From Odoribacter sp. (GTDB lineage Bacteria > Bacteroidota > Bacteroidia > Bacteroidales > Prolixibacteraceae): a DNA stretch of 52,028 nt. Both the position numbers and the translations under genes were made by a program. The notes below the pieces were generated by a model. The model was given only the letters and a program-made list of their open reading frames with translations. It was not told where the DNA came from and searched no databases. Of this stretch, positions 33,939 through 42,500 are shown in pieces (the first letter of the stretch is position 1; every line of letters begins with the position of its first letter). The stretch is taken from NCBI GenBank assembly GCA_013824715.1, contig PNOH01000032.1:1-52028 (forward strand), in the 5' to 3' direction.

Positions 33939-34772
33939 TTATTTTATTTGTATTGCTGTTTCCAAATTAAGTTCCTTGTTCCACTGCTCCATAGTAAATA
34001 TCAGTTTATATGATTCGGGCTTAATGCTCAGGCTTCCTGAATAAGGATGATCGAGCAGAATGATGATAAAAAAAAGCATCCCTATGAAAATGCCCAAGAG
34101 TGAATTCAGCGCCACGTGCATTCGTGTATGCTCAATATCAAGTAACATTGCACAGGCAAGGGTAATGATTCCTCCCAATATAATTGGAAACCACAGAGGA
34201 AAAGGAATTTCATTTTCTTTTGTGGTTGAACGAAGTCCCCTGTAAGTATCGAGTTGATTTAAATGATTAAACATTTCTGCAACCAACTGAATTTGAAACT
34301 GGTTTTTGGGATTGAGGTGTTCCATTTTATAAAAAACACGGTTGAATGATTCCGTTGTTTTTCGGCTTGGCTTCATATGTCCCATATTTGGGAATTCTTC
34401 ATCGATAACATTGTAAACGAAATCAAGGTAAACAATCATTAATTGCTTCGATTCAATGGTGTCAGGGTAATACTTTATATCGCGGTATAAACCCAGGGCA
34501 GAACTGCCTTCTTTACTCACGTTACCCTGTGTGTCATTCAGTTGACCCCACACCATAAACACAATAAAGCTGAGCAGGAATGCATAAAAGCTGGCTATGG
34601 CCAAAAAAAGGAACCCGGTTACTTCGTTGTGCGACCGCAGAATATTTACATTGATGTATCTGCGAAAAAGAAAAGTGCTCAATCCTGCAATAATTCCCCC
34701 AAAAGAAATAATCAATATGAAAAGTAAGAAAGGGGGTAATTGAATCAAATTATACATGATATCCATCTTCAA
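33939..34772 (-). CDS. DUF4239 (bestrophin-like) membrane protein
   Basis: The 277-residue product has two N-terminal membrane segments (about 12-35 and 48-72), a periplasmic or cytosolic helical middle, and two C-terminal membrane segments (about 195-215 and 220-245, LWFPIILGGIITLACAMLL and LLGIFIGMLFFIIILL). The pattern FLFLAIASFYAFLLSFIVFMVWGQ, with later EGSSALGLYRDI, fits DUF4239. It may form a channel as bestrophins do, but there is no direct evidence. It is first in the P13 operon. ATG 34766 is an alternative start. Confidence 0.82.
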   Translation of the reverse strand: MKMDIMYNLIQLPPFLLFILIISFGGIIAGLSTFLFRRYINVNILRSHNEVTGFLFLAIASFYAFLLSFIVFMVWGQLNDTQGNVSKEGSSALGLYRDIKYYPDTIESKQLMIVYLDFVYNVIDEEFPNMGHMKPSRKTTESFNRVFYKMEHLNPKNQFQIQLVAEMFNHLNQLDTYRGLRSTTKENEIPFPLWFPIILGGIITLACAMLLDIEHTRMHVALNSLLGIFIGMLFFIIILLDHPYSGSLSIKPESYKLIFTMEQWNKELNLETAIQIK

Positions 34773-34801
34773 AAATATAATTGGAACTGTGGCAACTTTT
34801 G

Positions 34802-34866
34802 CAAAACTGCACTTCTATTTGCATAAAAGTGTTACAGAACTTTTGTAAAGAGTTACATCATTCACA
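34802..34866 (-). promoter_or_regulatory. Promoter module P13 (DUF4239-lipoprotein operon)
   Basis: TGTGA is at 34862-34866, box 1 GTAAC at 34852-34856, box 2 GTAAC at 34831-34835 and -7 box CAGTTTTG at 34802-34809. Spacings are 5, 21 and 21. Confidence 0.87.
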
Positions 34867-34943
34867 CATTTTTAGTGGGTTATATCTTCTATTCCTGAAA
34901 TAGCTGAGGTTTGGTTATACTTGCAATAAAAAAAATGATGATT

Positions 34944-35729
34944 TTACTTCTGAAATATCAACGTATTTGCAATGTTCTCGTAATGAATAAGTTTAAGCAA
35001 TACTGAACCAACAATGCGGATATCCATCTTAACCAAAACAGGAAGGCAGTTATCATCGTCGGTAAACCAAATAGTTAAATCGTTTTGAGTTTTAAACATA
35101 CGCCCCACTTCAACAACCGGACAGATTTTGATACACCTGATTTTTCCGAATTTAGTTCTGATAGTCTCTTTCCCTTTAAATACAAGGTGGAAAGGAAATA
35201 TTCCGTCAGAAAAAAACATGTTTACCAAAAGCACATCGCCTTCTGTTACTTTCGAGAAATCAATTCGCCTGATGTAATAAAAGGAAGATGCTAAATCGAG
35301 AATATCTGCCGGAACACTATGTATGCCTGATAGTTTTGAATTAACCGTGTTGTTTTCACGGTTGTAAGTAACTTCGTTATACTTTTTGTAGCGACCTTCG
35401 CTGATGTTGCGAATCTGCTTAAAGGGCAGGTTCGTATTTTTATCGAACCAGCTTTCGTAAATATCTTTAACCCCATAAAGTTTGTCGGCCAATCCGGTAG
35501 TTTGCCCAATGGTCAGGGCATGAAAAACAGTTTTTTCCTGATAAACCTCTTCAGTAAGTGAAAGGGTTGTAATTCCAGCCACAATAAGTCCATATCGGAT
35601 TTGATAAGTGAGGTGTTCGCCGGCTATAAAGGCAGTATTTGGTTTGACAGGCGGGGTAAATGTTTCTTGTGCGCAAACTGGAAGAGCCAAAAACATTAGT
35701 ATAAAGAGAAAATAGATGTGAATCTTCAT
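34944..35729 (-). CDS. DUF3108 periplasmic protein
   Basis: The product has 261 residues from the ATG at 35729, with a signal peptide ending VCAQ. The DUF3108 beta-fold covers about 30-255: FIAGEHLTYQIRYGLIVAGITTLSL, YESWFDKNTNLPFKQIRNISEG and FSDGIFPFHLVFKGKETIRTKFG. DUF3108 proteins are periplasmic and of unknown function; they are often linked to envelope genes. Seven more residues are open upstream (35750) but would precede a good signal peptide awkwardly. It is probably the last gene of the P14 transcript. Confidence 0.87.
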   Translation of the reverse strand: MKIHIYFLFILMFLALPVCAQETFTPPVKPNTAFIAGEHLTYQIRYGLIVAGITTLSLTEEVYQEKTVFHALTIGQTTGLADKLYGVKDIYESWFDKNTNLPFKQIRNISEGRYKKYNEVTYNRENNTVNSKLSGIHSVPADILDLASSFYYIRRIDFSKVTEGDVLLVNMFFSDGIFPFHLVFKGKETIRTKFGKIRCIKICPVVEVGRMFKTQNDLTIWFTDDDNCLPVLVKMDIRIVGSVLLKLIHYENIANTLIFQK

Positions 35730-35778
35730 TATATAGCCAGTTGCGCCCAATTAGTTTGAATGGATTCCAGGCTGTTAA

Positions 35779-35991
35779 TTACCATCTCCTTCTGGAGTAA
35801 AACAGACCAAGGACAAACCCGATGGCTAAACTGATCAGAATCTGAACCCAGTTTAAATTGTCCATGCTCATCATCTTATTCCCATGGAACATACCCTTAG
35901 CCCAAGAGGCGCCGCCCAATAGCAAAAAAGCCACAACAATAACCAGTAATGCAACTACATAAAGTAGCGTTGTATTTGATATTCTTCTCAT
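35779..35991 (-). CDS. Small two-span membrane protein
   Basis: The 70-residue product has two hydrophobic spans (about 8-27, TLLYVVALLVIVVAFLLLGG, and 46-64, WVQILISLAIGFVLGLFY). A loop with HGNKMMSMDN joins them, and the end is basic (SRRRW). No family assignment. It lies between the truncated dps and DUF3108, all on the minus strand. It resembles in style the other small two-span proteins at 50227-50421 and 50914-51129, though sequences differ. Confidence 0.75.
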   Translation of the reverse strand: MRRISNTTLLYVVALLVIVVAFLLLGGASWAKGMFHGNKMMSMDNLNWVQILISLAIGFVLGLFYSRRRW

Positions 35992-36016
35992 AATTAACTA
36001 TTTATCTGATTTGATT

Positions 36017-36148
36017 TTAATTATGCCTCTCGGCAAGTTGGTTTGATATATTATGGATATATAGCACATACTCATCAGCCAATAAAAGATTGAGAAAAGT
36101 CACAACCACTTTATTGTTTTGGATTGAAGATTCAGTATCCTGGTTCAT
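36017..36148 (-). pseudogene. dps: Truncated dps (ferritin-like) N-terminal fragment
   Basis: A 43-residue frame contains VVTFLNLLLADEYVLYIHNISNQ. It matches the first helix of Dps proteins (LN-LLADEYVLY followed in intact Dps by TKTRNYHWN). The iron-binding His-Trp part is replaced by unrelated residues, and the frame stops soon after. It starts 5 nt after the preceding gene. An intact Dps would be about 155 residues. It could be expressed as a short peptide but cannot form a ferritin cage. Confidence 0.7.
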
Positions 36149-36153
36149 AATTG

Positions 36154-36585
36154 TTAATATTTTGAATGACGGTTGCCTTTACGATCATTTTTTTGCCAAC
36201 GACCCGATACCCAATATTTTCCGCGTGGAGTTGATTGCCAATAACCTGTAACATAGATCCGGTTTTGTTGTGGTTGATCCCAGTAGCCATTCCTCTGCAC
36301 ATACACGCGGGTCGAACGATTATATTCCCAACCGTTATCAACCCAGATATAATTATCATTTGGACGTTGTGGCCTGGAATATTCAGAATATGTTGGTTCT
36401 GTAACTACATATCCAGAGGCACAACCGTTGAAAAATAATCCCAATCCTGCCACACTACCAATATAAATAAGCTTCTTCAGGTGGGCGCCAACTTTTGAGG
36501 CAAAACCTGTTTCTGTTATGCTAACTAACGGATTGCATTTATTTGCATCCTGAAAATCTTTTGAATTGACAATTTCGTTCTTCAT
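36154..36585 (-). CDS. Aromatic-repeat lipoprotein (YXWV/WXXGXW type)
   Basis: The 143-residue product has a lipobox-like segment unusually deep in the chain (YIGSVAGLGLFFNGC, Cys about residue 55). It is preceded by a hydrophilic extension of about 35 residues without an internal Met. The mature part has Tyr/Trp/Arg repeats: NYIWVDNGWEYNRSTRVYVQRNGYW, then RIYVTGYWQSTPRGKYWVSGRWQ. They resemble WXXGXW/YXWV repeat proteins found in envelope lipoproteins. The deep signal is odd, and the true start may be a non-ATG codon. It heads the P14 transcript, with the annotated start 41 nt after the -7 box. Confidence 0.65.
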   Translation of the reverse strand: MKNEIVNSKDFQDANKCNPLVSITETGFASKVGAHLKKLIYIGSVAGLGLFFNGCASGYVVTEPTYSEYSRPQRPNDNYIWVDNGWEYNRSTRVYVQRNGYWDQPQQNRIYVTGYWQSTPRGKYWVSGRWQKNDRKGNRHSKY

Positions 36586-36626
36586 AATACTAATTTTGGG
36601 ATTGTGAATGAATTATCACAAGGATA

Positions 36627-36691
36627 TAAAGATGAGGCCTTTATTTGCGTAGAGTGTTACATAATTACCGTAAAAAATTACATCATTCACA
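36627..36691 (-). promoter_or_regulatory. Promoter module P14 (aromatic-repeat lipoprotein operon)
   Basis: TGTGA is at 36687-36691, box 1 GTAAT at 36677-36681, box 2 GTAAC at 36656-36660 and -7 box CATCTTTA at 36627-36634. Spacings are 5, 21 and 21. Confidence 0.87.
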
Positions 36692-36775
36692 CATCAATTT
36701 TGATTGTGACTACAGGAGGGCAACCTATAGCCAAGTGCTTTGTTTTCTGTCTTTTAATTGTTTGATTACATTTAA

Positions 36776-38500
36776 TTAATTTTTGAAATACTTTTGTATT
36801 AATGGCAGTAATTTATCTTTGTTAATGGGTTTTGTAATATAATCATTACATCCTGCTTCAATTGCCTTGCCTCTGTCGCCAGATAGTCCAAAAGCTGTCT
36901 GTGCTATTATGATAATATCATTGTTAAATTGACGGATTTGACGGGTCGCCTCATATCCATTCATATCTGGCATTTTGATATCCATCAGAACCAAGTCAAG
37001 GTCAGGATTATTTCTACACGTTTCAATGGCTTCAACTCCGGTTTCTGAATGTAAAACCTGATGACTTATTTTTTTAAGCATAGTTAAAATGAGCAAATCA
37101 GAAATTTTATCGTCTTCTACAATTAATACTTTCAGGTTTCTGATTTGACCTTTTTCCCCTTCATCCGAAACAAAAGTTGTAATATCGCTTTTTGTATGAG
37201 GTTGGGATTTGTATGGAATGGTAAAATAAAATATTGAGTCTTTTCCTTCTTCGCTGCTTACCCGGATTTTTCCGCCCAGTAACTCCACAAATGCTTTAGA
37301 AATCGATAATCCCAAACCTGCTCCCTGCCGCGCCATTTTATCAGTAATATCGGCCTGAATAAACCGTTCAAAAATAGCTTCCTGCATGTGCTTTGGAATC
37401 CCAATGCCTGTGTCTTTAATGAAAAATTCCAATACTGTAGTCTGTCGCTCTGTTTTTAGGTTATACCCAAATTCTATTGACCCTTCATCGGTATATTTAA
37501 TGGCATTTTTAACAAGATTGGTAAGAATTGCATATATTTTCTCACGGTCTGTATTAATGACAGCTTCTTTCCCAGGTAATGATTTTTTAGAAAAAAACTG
37601 GATTCTCTTTTTATCCATCTCAGGTTTAAAGAAGGTATGAATATAATCTATTTGCTCGTTTATATTCGATTCCTTCGAATGAACCTCCATCAGTCCCGAT
37701 TCTATTTTCGAAATATCAACAATATCATTGATGATGTTGAGCATTCGGGCACCACTTTGCTCCATGAGTTCAAGATACTCTCGTTGCTCTTCACCAGTAA
37801 GATCAGCCTCTTTCAATATGCTGGCAAAACCTAAAATACCGTTCATCGGAGTCCGTATCTCATGCGACATATTGGCTAAAAATGCAGATTTTAGACGGTC
37901 GCTTTGTTCTGCGTGTTCTTTGGCAATGACCAACTCTGCTGCTCGTTTTTCTTTCTCATCATTTTGAAATGCAAGTTCTTTATTGGCAAGGATCAGTTCT
38001 GCCGCACGTTTTTCTTTCTCATCGTTCTGAAAGACAAGTTCCTTGTTCGCAATAATTAATTCTGCGGCGCGCTTTTCTTTTTCATCATTTTGAAATGCAA
38101 GTTCTTTGTTGGCAAGGACCAGTTCTGCCGCACGTTTTTCTTTCTCTTCGTTCTGAAAGACAAGTTCTTTATTGGCAAGGATTAATTCAGCAGCACGTTT
38201 CTCTTTTTCATCATTTTGAAAGGCAAGCTCTTTGTTGGCAATGACCAACTCTGCTGCTCGTTTTTCTTTCTCTTCGTTCTGAAAGACAAGTTCTTTATTG
38301 GCAAGGATTAACTCAGCAGCACGTTTCTCTTTCTCATCATTTTGAATGGCTAGTTCCTTGTTCGCAATGATTAACTCTTGTTCAGCCTGATGGTTTCTGA
38401 TGGCGTCTTTACCGTATAATGCTTTTAAGGAATTATACTCTTGTTGCAATTCTTGTAGCTCTTTTATGAGTTCATATTTGTTTTCTTCATGAGTGTCCAT
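36776..38500 (-). CDS. Soluble hybrid histidine kinase with tandem coiled-coil repeats
   Basis: The product has 574 residues and no membrane segment or signal peptide. Residues 42-188 are seven near-identical 21-residue units (ELILANKELVFQNEEKEKRA plus one Ala), that is three heptads each, forming a long coiled coil. HisKA follows, with the phosphorylated His at about 213 (SHEIRTPMNGIL). HATPase_c (about 300-430) has NAIKYTDEGSIEF, GTGIGIPKHM-like text and GAGLGLSISKAF. A C-terminal receiver domain (about 455-570) has phospho-Asp in LVLMDIKMPDMNGYEA and a conserved Lys in YITKPINKDKL. There is no DNA-binding domain. It overlaps the 38487-38684 gene by 14 nt and so is linked to a CsbD-like stress gene. 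Confidence 0.93.
   Translation of the reverse strand: MDTHEENKYELIKELQELQQEYNSLKALYGKDAIRNHQAEQELIIANKELAIQNDEKEKRAAELILANKELVFQNEEKEKRAAELVIANKELAFQNDEKEKRAAELILANKELVFQNEEKEKRAAELVLANKELAFQNDEKEKRAAELIIANKELVFQNDEKEKRAAELILANKELAFQNDEKEKRAAELVIAKEHAEQSDRLKSAFLANMSHEIRTPMNGILGFASILKEADLTGEEQREYLELMEQSGARMLNIINDIVDISKIESGLMEVHSKESNINEQIDYIHTFFKPEMDKKRIQFFSKKSLPGKEAVINTDREKIYAILTNLVKNAIKYTDEGSIEFGYNLKTERQTTVLEFFIKDTGIGIPKHMQEAIFERFIQADITDKMARQGAGLGLSISKAFVELLGGKIRVSSEEGKDSIFYFTIPYKSQPHTKSDITTFVSDEGEKGQIRNLKVLIVEDDKISDLLILTMLKKISHQVLHSETGVEAIETCRNNPDLDLVLMDIKMPDMNGYEATRQIRQFNNDIIIIAQTAFGLSGDRGKAIEAGCNDYITKPINKDKLLPLIQKYFKN
37937..38377. repeat. 63-bp tandem repeat inside the kinase gene, 7 copies
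   Basis: Seven in-frame units of 63 bp encode the coiled-coil repeats. Codon use is highly similar between units, indicating recent slippage or recombination. Copy number may vary between strains and change the length of the coiled coil in steps of exactly three heptads. Confidence 0.85.
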
Positions 38501-38684
38501 AATATGGTTGTTTTAGACGATGAATTTTCAGTGACGCACTTAGCATTCGTATTTCCGATTCTATCAGCTTTTCATCAAGTTGTAAATCTTCATTTTTCAC
38601 CAATGATTCATTTGTTTGAATAGCTTTTGGAGATATATTATCTGGTGTGTTTCTTTTTGAAAGTGAGTTATCCATTTCGAACAT
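38487..38684 (-). CDS. Small hydrophilic protein preceding the kinase
   Basis: The 65-residue soluble product is Asn/Ser-rich at the start and helical later (LDEKLIESEIRMLSASLKIHRL). No family is recognised. The ATG at 38675 (MDNSLSKRN) is an alternative start. It overlaps the kinase start by 14 nt and follows the CsbD-like gene by 13 nt, so it is the middle gene of a three-gene operon. It might be a regulatory partner of the kinase, but that is guesswork. Confidence 0.6.
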   Translation of the reverse strand: MFEMDNSLSKRNTPDNISPKAIQTNESLVKNEDLQLDEKLIESEIRMLSASLKIHRLKQPYYGHS

Positions 38685-38697
38685 GGTATTAATGCAG

Positions 38698-38880
38698 TTA
38701 AAGCGCTTCTATAATTTTTGCCAGTTCAAGCTTCGAAATTCCAAGCTTATATTCCAGATTTTCCATCATTTCTTTTTCTTTCCCTTCATAGAAAAATAAA
38801 TCCTGATCGGAAATGCCAGGAAATTTTTGTTTTATTTTTTCCTTTTTTCTGTCCCAGTATCCGGTTACCGTTGTTTCCAT
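38698..38880 (-). CDS. CsbD-like small stress protein (second copy)
   Basis: The 60-residue product follows the CsbD plan: GYWDRKKEKIKQKFPGISDQDL, then GKEKEMMENLEYKLGISKLELAKIIEAL. Compared with 5220-5405, the conserved K-LKQKF-LTDDDL core is kept and the Gly-rich part is reduced. It heads the operon with the histidine kinase. A degenerate promoter-module copy may lie upstream (38915-38980). Confidence 0.82.
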   Translation of the reverse strand: METTVTGYWDRKKEKIKQKFPGISDQDLFFYEGKEKEMMENLEYKLGISKLELAKIIEAL

Positions 38881-39002
38881 GAATTCATTTTTAGGTTGGT
38901 TAATAATCTCCCTGTATTAATGTAATTGATTAATCATTTATGGCTTGTACAATTCAGTAGTATTTAGCCATCTTTCTCTTCATTTGAAAGTGTGCCTGAT
39001 AA

Positions 39003-39380
39003 TTACATAAGAAAATAATCTTTTACAAAAGCATGTTGTTGATTTTCCGTCATTTTATCAGAGGGCCTCACTTCAATTTTCACTTTATCAAAATGATGAT
39101 CATCTTTTAGGATGTTTAGCAATTCACTTTTTGCGCTAGTTGGGCCAAAGAGCAGTACATCATCATAATCCTTTATTACCTCACTAAGTCTCTTATAGTA
39201 CGTGGAGAGTTCATTTTGTTCCTTGTTTTGTATCAGGCTTTCATCGTGTGCATTTAGTGGTTCATCTTGTTCTCCTACCTGAGCCACAATCGTATTTGCT
39301 ACGATACTATCATTTGTTAATTCGATCAGATTGGCAATTGAATGATCCATCCAGATACCTAATTGTTTTTTTGATTTCAT
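39003..39380 (-). CDS. Conserved Bacteroidota protein, possibly release-factor domain-3-like
   Basis: The 125-residue soluble protein begins KKQLGIWMDHSIANLIEL. A second block is YYKRLSEVIKDYDDVLLFGPTSAKSELLNIL, and it ends KMTENQQHAFVKDYF. The LLFGPT-AK-EL segment with a following helix recalls domain 3 of eRF1/Pelota and baeRF proteins. I consider this tentative. It is a single gene downstream of P15 with a 55-nt leader. It could act at the ribosome together with the baeRF-like protein at 31474-32550. Confidence 0.6.
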   Translation of the reverse strand: MKSKKQLGIWMDHSIANLIELTNDSIVANTIVAQVGEQDEPLNAHDESLIQNKEQNELSTYYKRLSEVIKDYDDVLLFGPTSAKSELLNILKDDHHFDKVKIEVRPSDKMTENQQHAFVKDYFLM

Positions 39381-39435
39381 TTTTTTAATTTAAGATAATA
39401 AATAACACAACTTTTAAATATGAAAAAGTAGCTTT

Positions 39436-39500
39436 GAAAGTTAGAAATAGGCCAAAACAGATGTATTACACAATTTTTTAAAAGATTTACATCTTTCACA
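39436..39500 (-). promoter_or_regulatory. Promoter module P15
   Basis: TGTGA is at 39496-39500, box 1 GTAAA at 39486-39490, box 2 GTAAT at 39465-39469 and -7 box TAACTTTC at 39436-39443. Spacings are 5, 21 and 21. It serves the 39003-39380 gene. Confidence 0.83.
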
Positions 39501-39547
39501 CATTAATTTTAAATGTCACATCAATATCAAATTTTCAAGGTTAAGGA

Positions 39548-42500
39548 TCACCTGATTTGGAAACCTAAGCCTGAATTTTGTTTTGCCTGATTAAATGTAT
39601 CAAGCTTAAATATCAGGCGTATCCGGTCTTTGAATGGGCCGGTGATGGTTTCTATGTTTCCGGAAACGACCAATGGGACGTAAATCTCGAAAAAGTTCCA
39701 CAATCCTGCTTTCAGGCCTGCTTCATAGAAAAAATGCGAGTTGTTACCCGTTCCGGTTCCGTGGTCGTTCAGCAGAAAATTAACAAATGGCCTGACTGGT
39801 ATCCTGTCAGTTTTTCCCGGCAAATTACTTGTAAGTGAAATGGAAATAAGCCAACGGCTATATCCAAGCTTTTCGTTAACCGGCGATACAAGCCCTCCTT
39901 CGTTAAAGGTGGCCTGCCTCGACCAGAAGCTTGTGGGGAAAACACTAAAACGATCAGGAAAGGTGCCCAGGTAAAGGTATTGCTCAGGCCCGCTTCGTCC
40001 ACCCGGAGAAAGCGCATAAAAAGGAACATCAGGATTATTTTTTAGCATGGCTCCTGCAAAAAACCTGATATCCAATCCTTTTTTCTTGCCGTAATAGCTT
40101 ATCCGATAATTGAGTTCCAATGCCGTTTTCAGAAATGACGGTCCGGATTCGGAAGAAACTTCCAGGCTAAAAGGATTGATTATGCCCGTCTTTTCAAGTT
40201 GATAACCAAACTGCAGGTAAGAATTTAGTTTTGCCTTCTCCTGTTGTTCAATCTGAAAAAGGCTGGATGCAGCTATGTAGTTTCCATAAGCTTTATGAGT
40301 CAACGAATTATTTAGTTGTTTTGACCTGAAATAAAGGTCTAATCCGGCTTTTACTTTGTGATAATTTTGATTGCCTGGTGCGCCAAATCGGGTTCCTTCC
40401 AGCGAAATTGTTGCCTTCCTGATGAATTTTTGGTATGGTATAAGGTTGTATGATATTTTCCCAAATCCGGCAATATCGGAATTGTGGAATGAATAGAATG
40501 GCATAACAAAATATTCAAGTGGTTTTGGCATGAGGAAACCGTTATGCAAAGCCACCCCAAACATTAAACCGTTTTCGCGGGTCCAGTTTAATGCCGGAAA
40601 ATACATGAGGTGTCGTTTTTCGGGATCTTCCAAGGTCAAGTAAAGCTGTGTCTGGATGGGATCTGCTTTGGGGAAAATTCCTGATGTCCTGATGTTATTA
40701 TTGAGCCTGAAGATTTCGGGAGTAACATGCCTGTGATCAATTTTCAACTCAGAATAATTCCCTTCAGGAATTTCGATTTCTTTCTGCCCTTCAAAACCAT
40801 CAACCCATTTTTCAAAACAGATGGAATCGCCATTCATTCCGGAGATAACAAATGGTGAAACCAGTTCTCCATTGTTTTTTACGAGCAATTTTTGATCAGC
40901 GTAGCGCACCACTTCGTAGTCCATTCGTTTGGTTGTGCCAATGAAATCGCTGAAAAACCAGCTTAAATCTTTGCCTGTATTGAATTCAAATACTTTGCGC
41001 AGATCGTCGGGTTGGGGATGCCTGAATTTCCACTGCAGGTAATAATCATGCATGGCCGAATCAAATTGGGAATCACCGAGATATGCCCTCAGATAGTTAA
41101 ATCCCATTGCTGCTTTGTTGTAAATCATCAGGCTGTAATTCAGTGTATTGTATTCATCTGCCGATAAATTTATGGATTGTTCAAGGTTCCCGCGGGCCTG
41201 GGCTAGCCATTCGAGTTCACTCATCAGTTTAACCGGCATTTGGTCTATGTGAAAGAATTTAGCCATTTTCAGGTTTTTGACCTTGTTCTCCCAAAGTTTT
41301 TTATTCGGATATATTTCATTCATATATCTCTGTTCGTAAGTACTGGTGATGCCTTCATCCAGGTAGGGGTATCGTCGTTCATCCGATCCAAGTGCGCTGT
41401 AAAACCAGGAATGACCGATTTCATGGGCTATCACTGCATCCAGGGCATAAGCATCCTTTGCCAAACCAATCACCGCGATACCGGGATATTCCATTCCGTC
41501 GCCGGCGCTCAGGGCGCTTTGAACGGCCGTATAACTATTGTAGGGATAATCCCCAATCCATTCCGAAAAATATTCAATCGCATTATTCAGATATGGTATG
41601 GAAGCTGCCCAAAGTTTAGCCTGCTGATTGGTAAACATTGCCCAGGTAGTTACTTCCCTTCCGGAGTCGGGTAGCTTCACTTTTCCTTTCAATACATGGA
41701 AGCGTTTATCGGCAAACCATGCAAAATCGTGGATCTGATTTTCAGTATAACGAAGTGTTTTCAACTGTCCTGATGAGGGTGGAAAGTCTGCTTCTTCAGA
41801 AGGTATGTTTCTGATCCAGGTGGTATCGGCAGCAAGCTGATTTAGTATTTCGGTTTCACTGGCATTTTGCAGGTTTCCTGTTGCAGCCACTATATAATTA
41901 GCCGGCAGCGTAATGCTTACATCAAAGCTTCCAAATTCAGAATAAAACTCGCCCTGATCCTGATTCGACATCTGATGCCAGCCACTCCGGTCGTAAACTG
42001 CGGGTTTGGGATACCATTGAGATATTTGATAAGATTCACCGATATGGCCTAATCTGGAAGTGACCCCTTTAGGAATTTTTACGTGAAAAGGTGTTGTTAT
42101 TTTAATGGTATTTCCGGGTAGGAGCGTTTTATTCAGAATGATCCGGCAGATATCTGGCTGGCCCGGCAATAAATTCCATTGAACCTGCTGATCATCAACT
42201 TTAAAATCCAATGAATCCATATATCCCCTCAATTCCGGATCATTGAACAGCTTTTGCTTTCCTTTAATACTGAATAGCTGCCTGGCTAATTCAGTGTCAT
42301 TGTTGGAATAGCCGTTTGGCCATAGATGAAAATAGAGACAGTAAAGGGTGTCAGGAGAATGGTTAATGTATTCAACTGTTTCGAAGGCATTTAATTCGTG
42401 GAGCTTATCATTGAGCGTAACAATTATCCTGAAATTGACCTCTTGCTGAAAATATTCCTGTGCTGATGCCTTTAAAAAGAACCCGAAACTCATCAAATAA

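Noticed and set aside
37937-38377. Regular 63-bp repeats suggesting a CRISPR array
   Set aside because: The units are contiguous, without unique spacers, and in frame inside a kinase gene.
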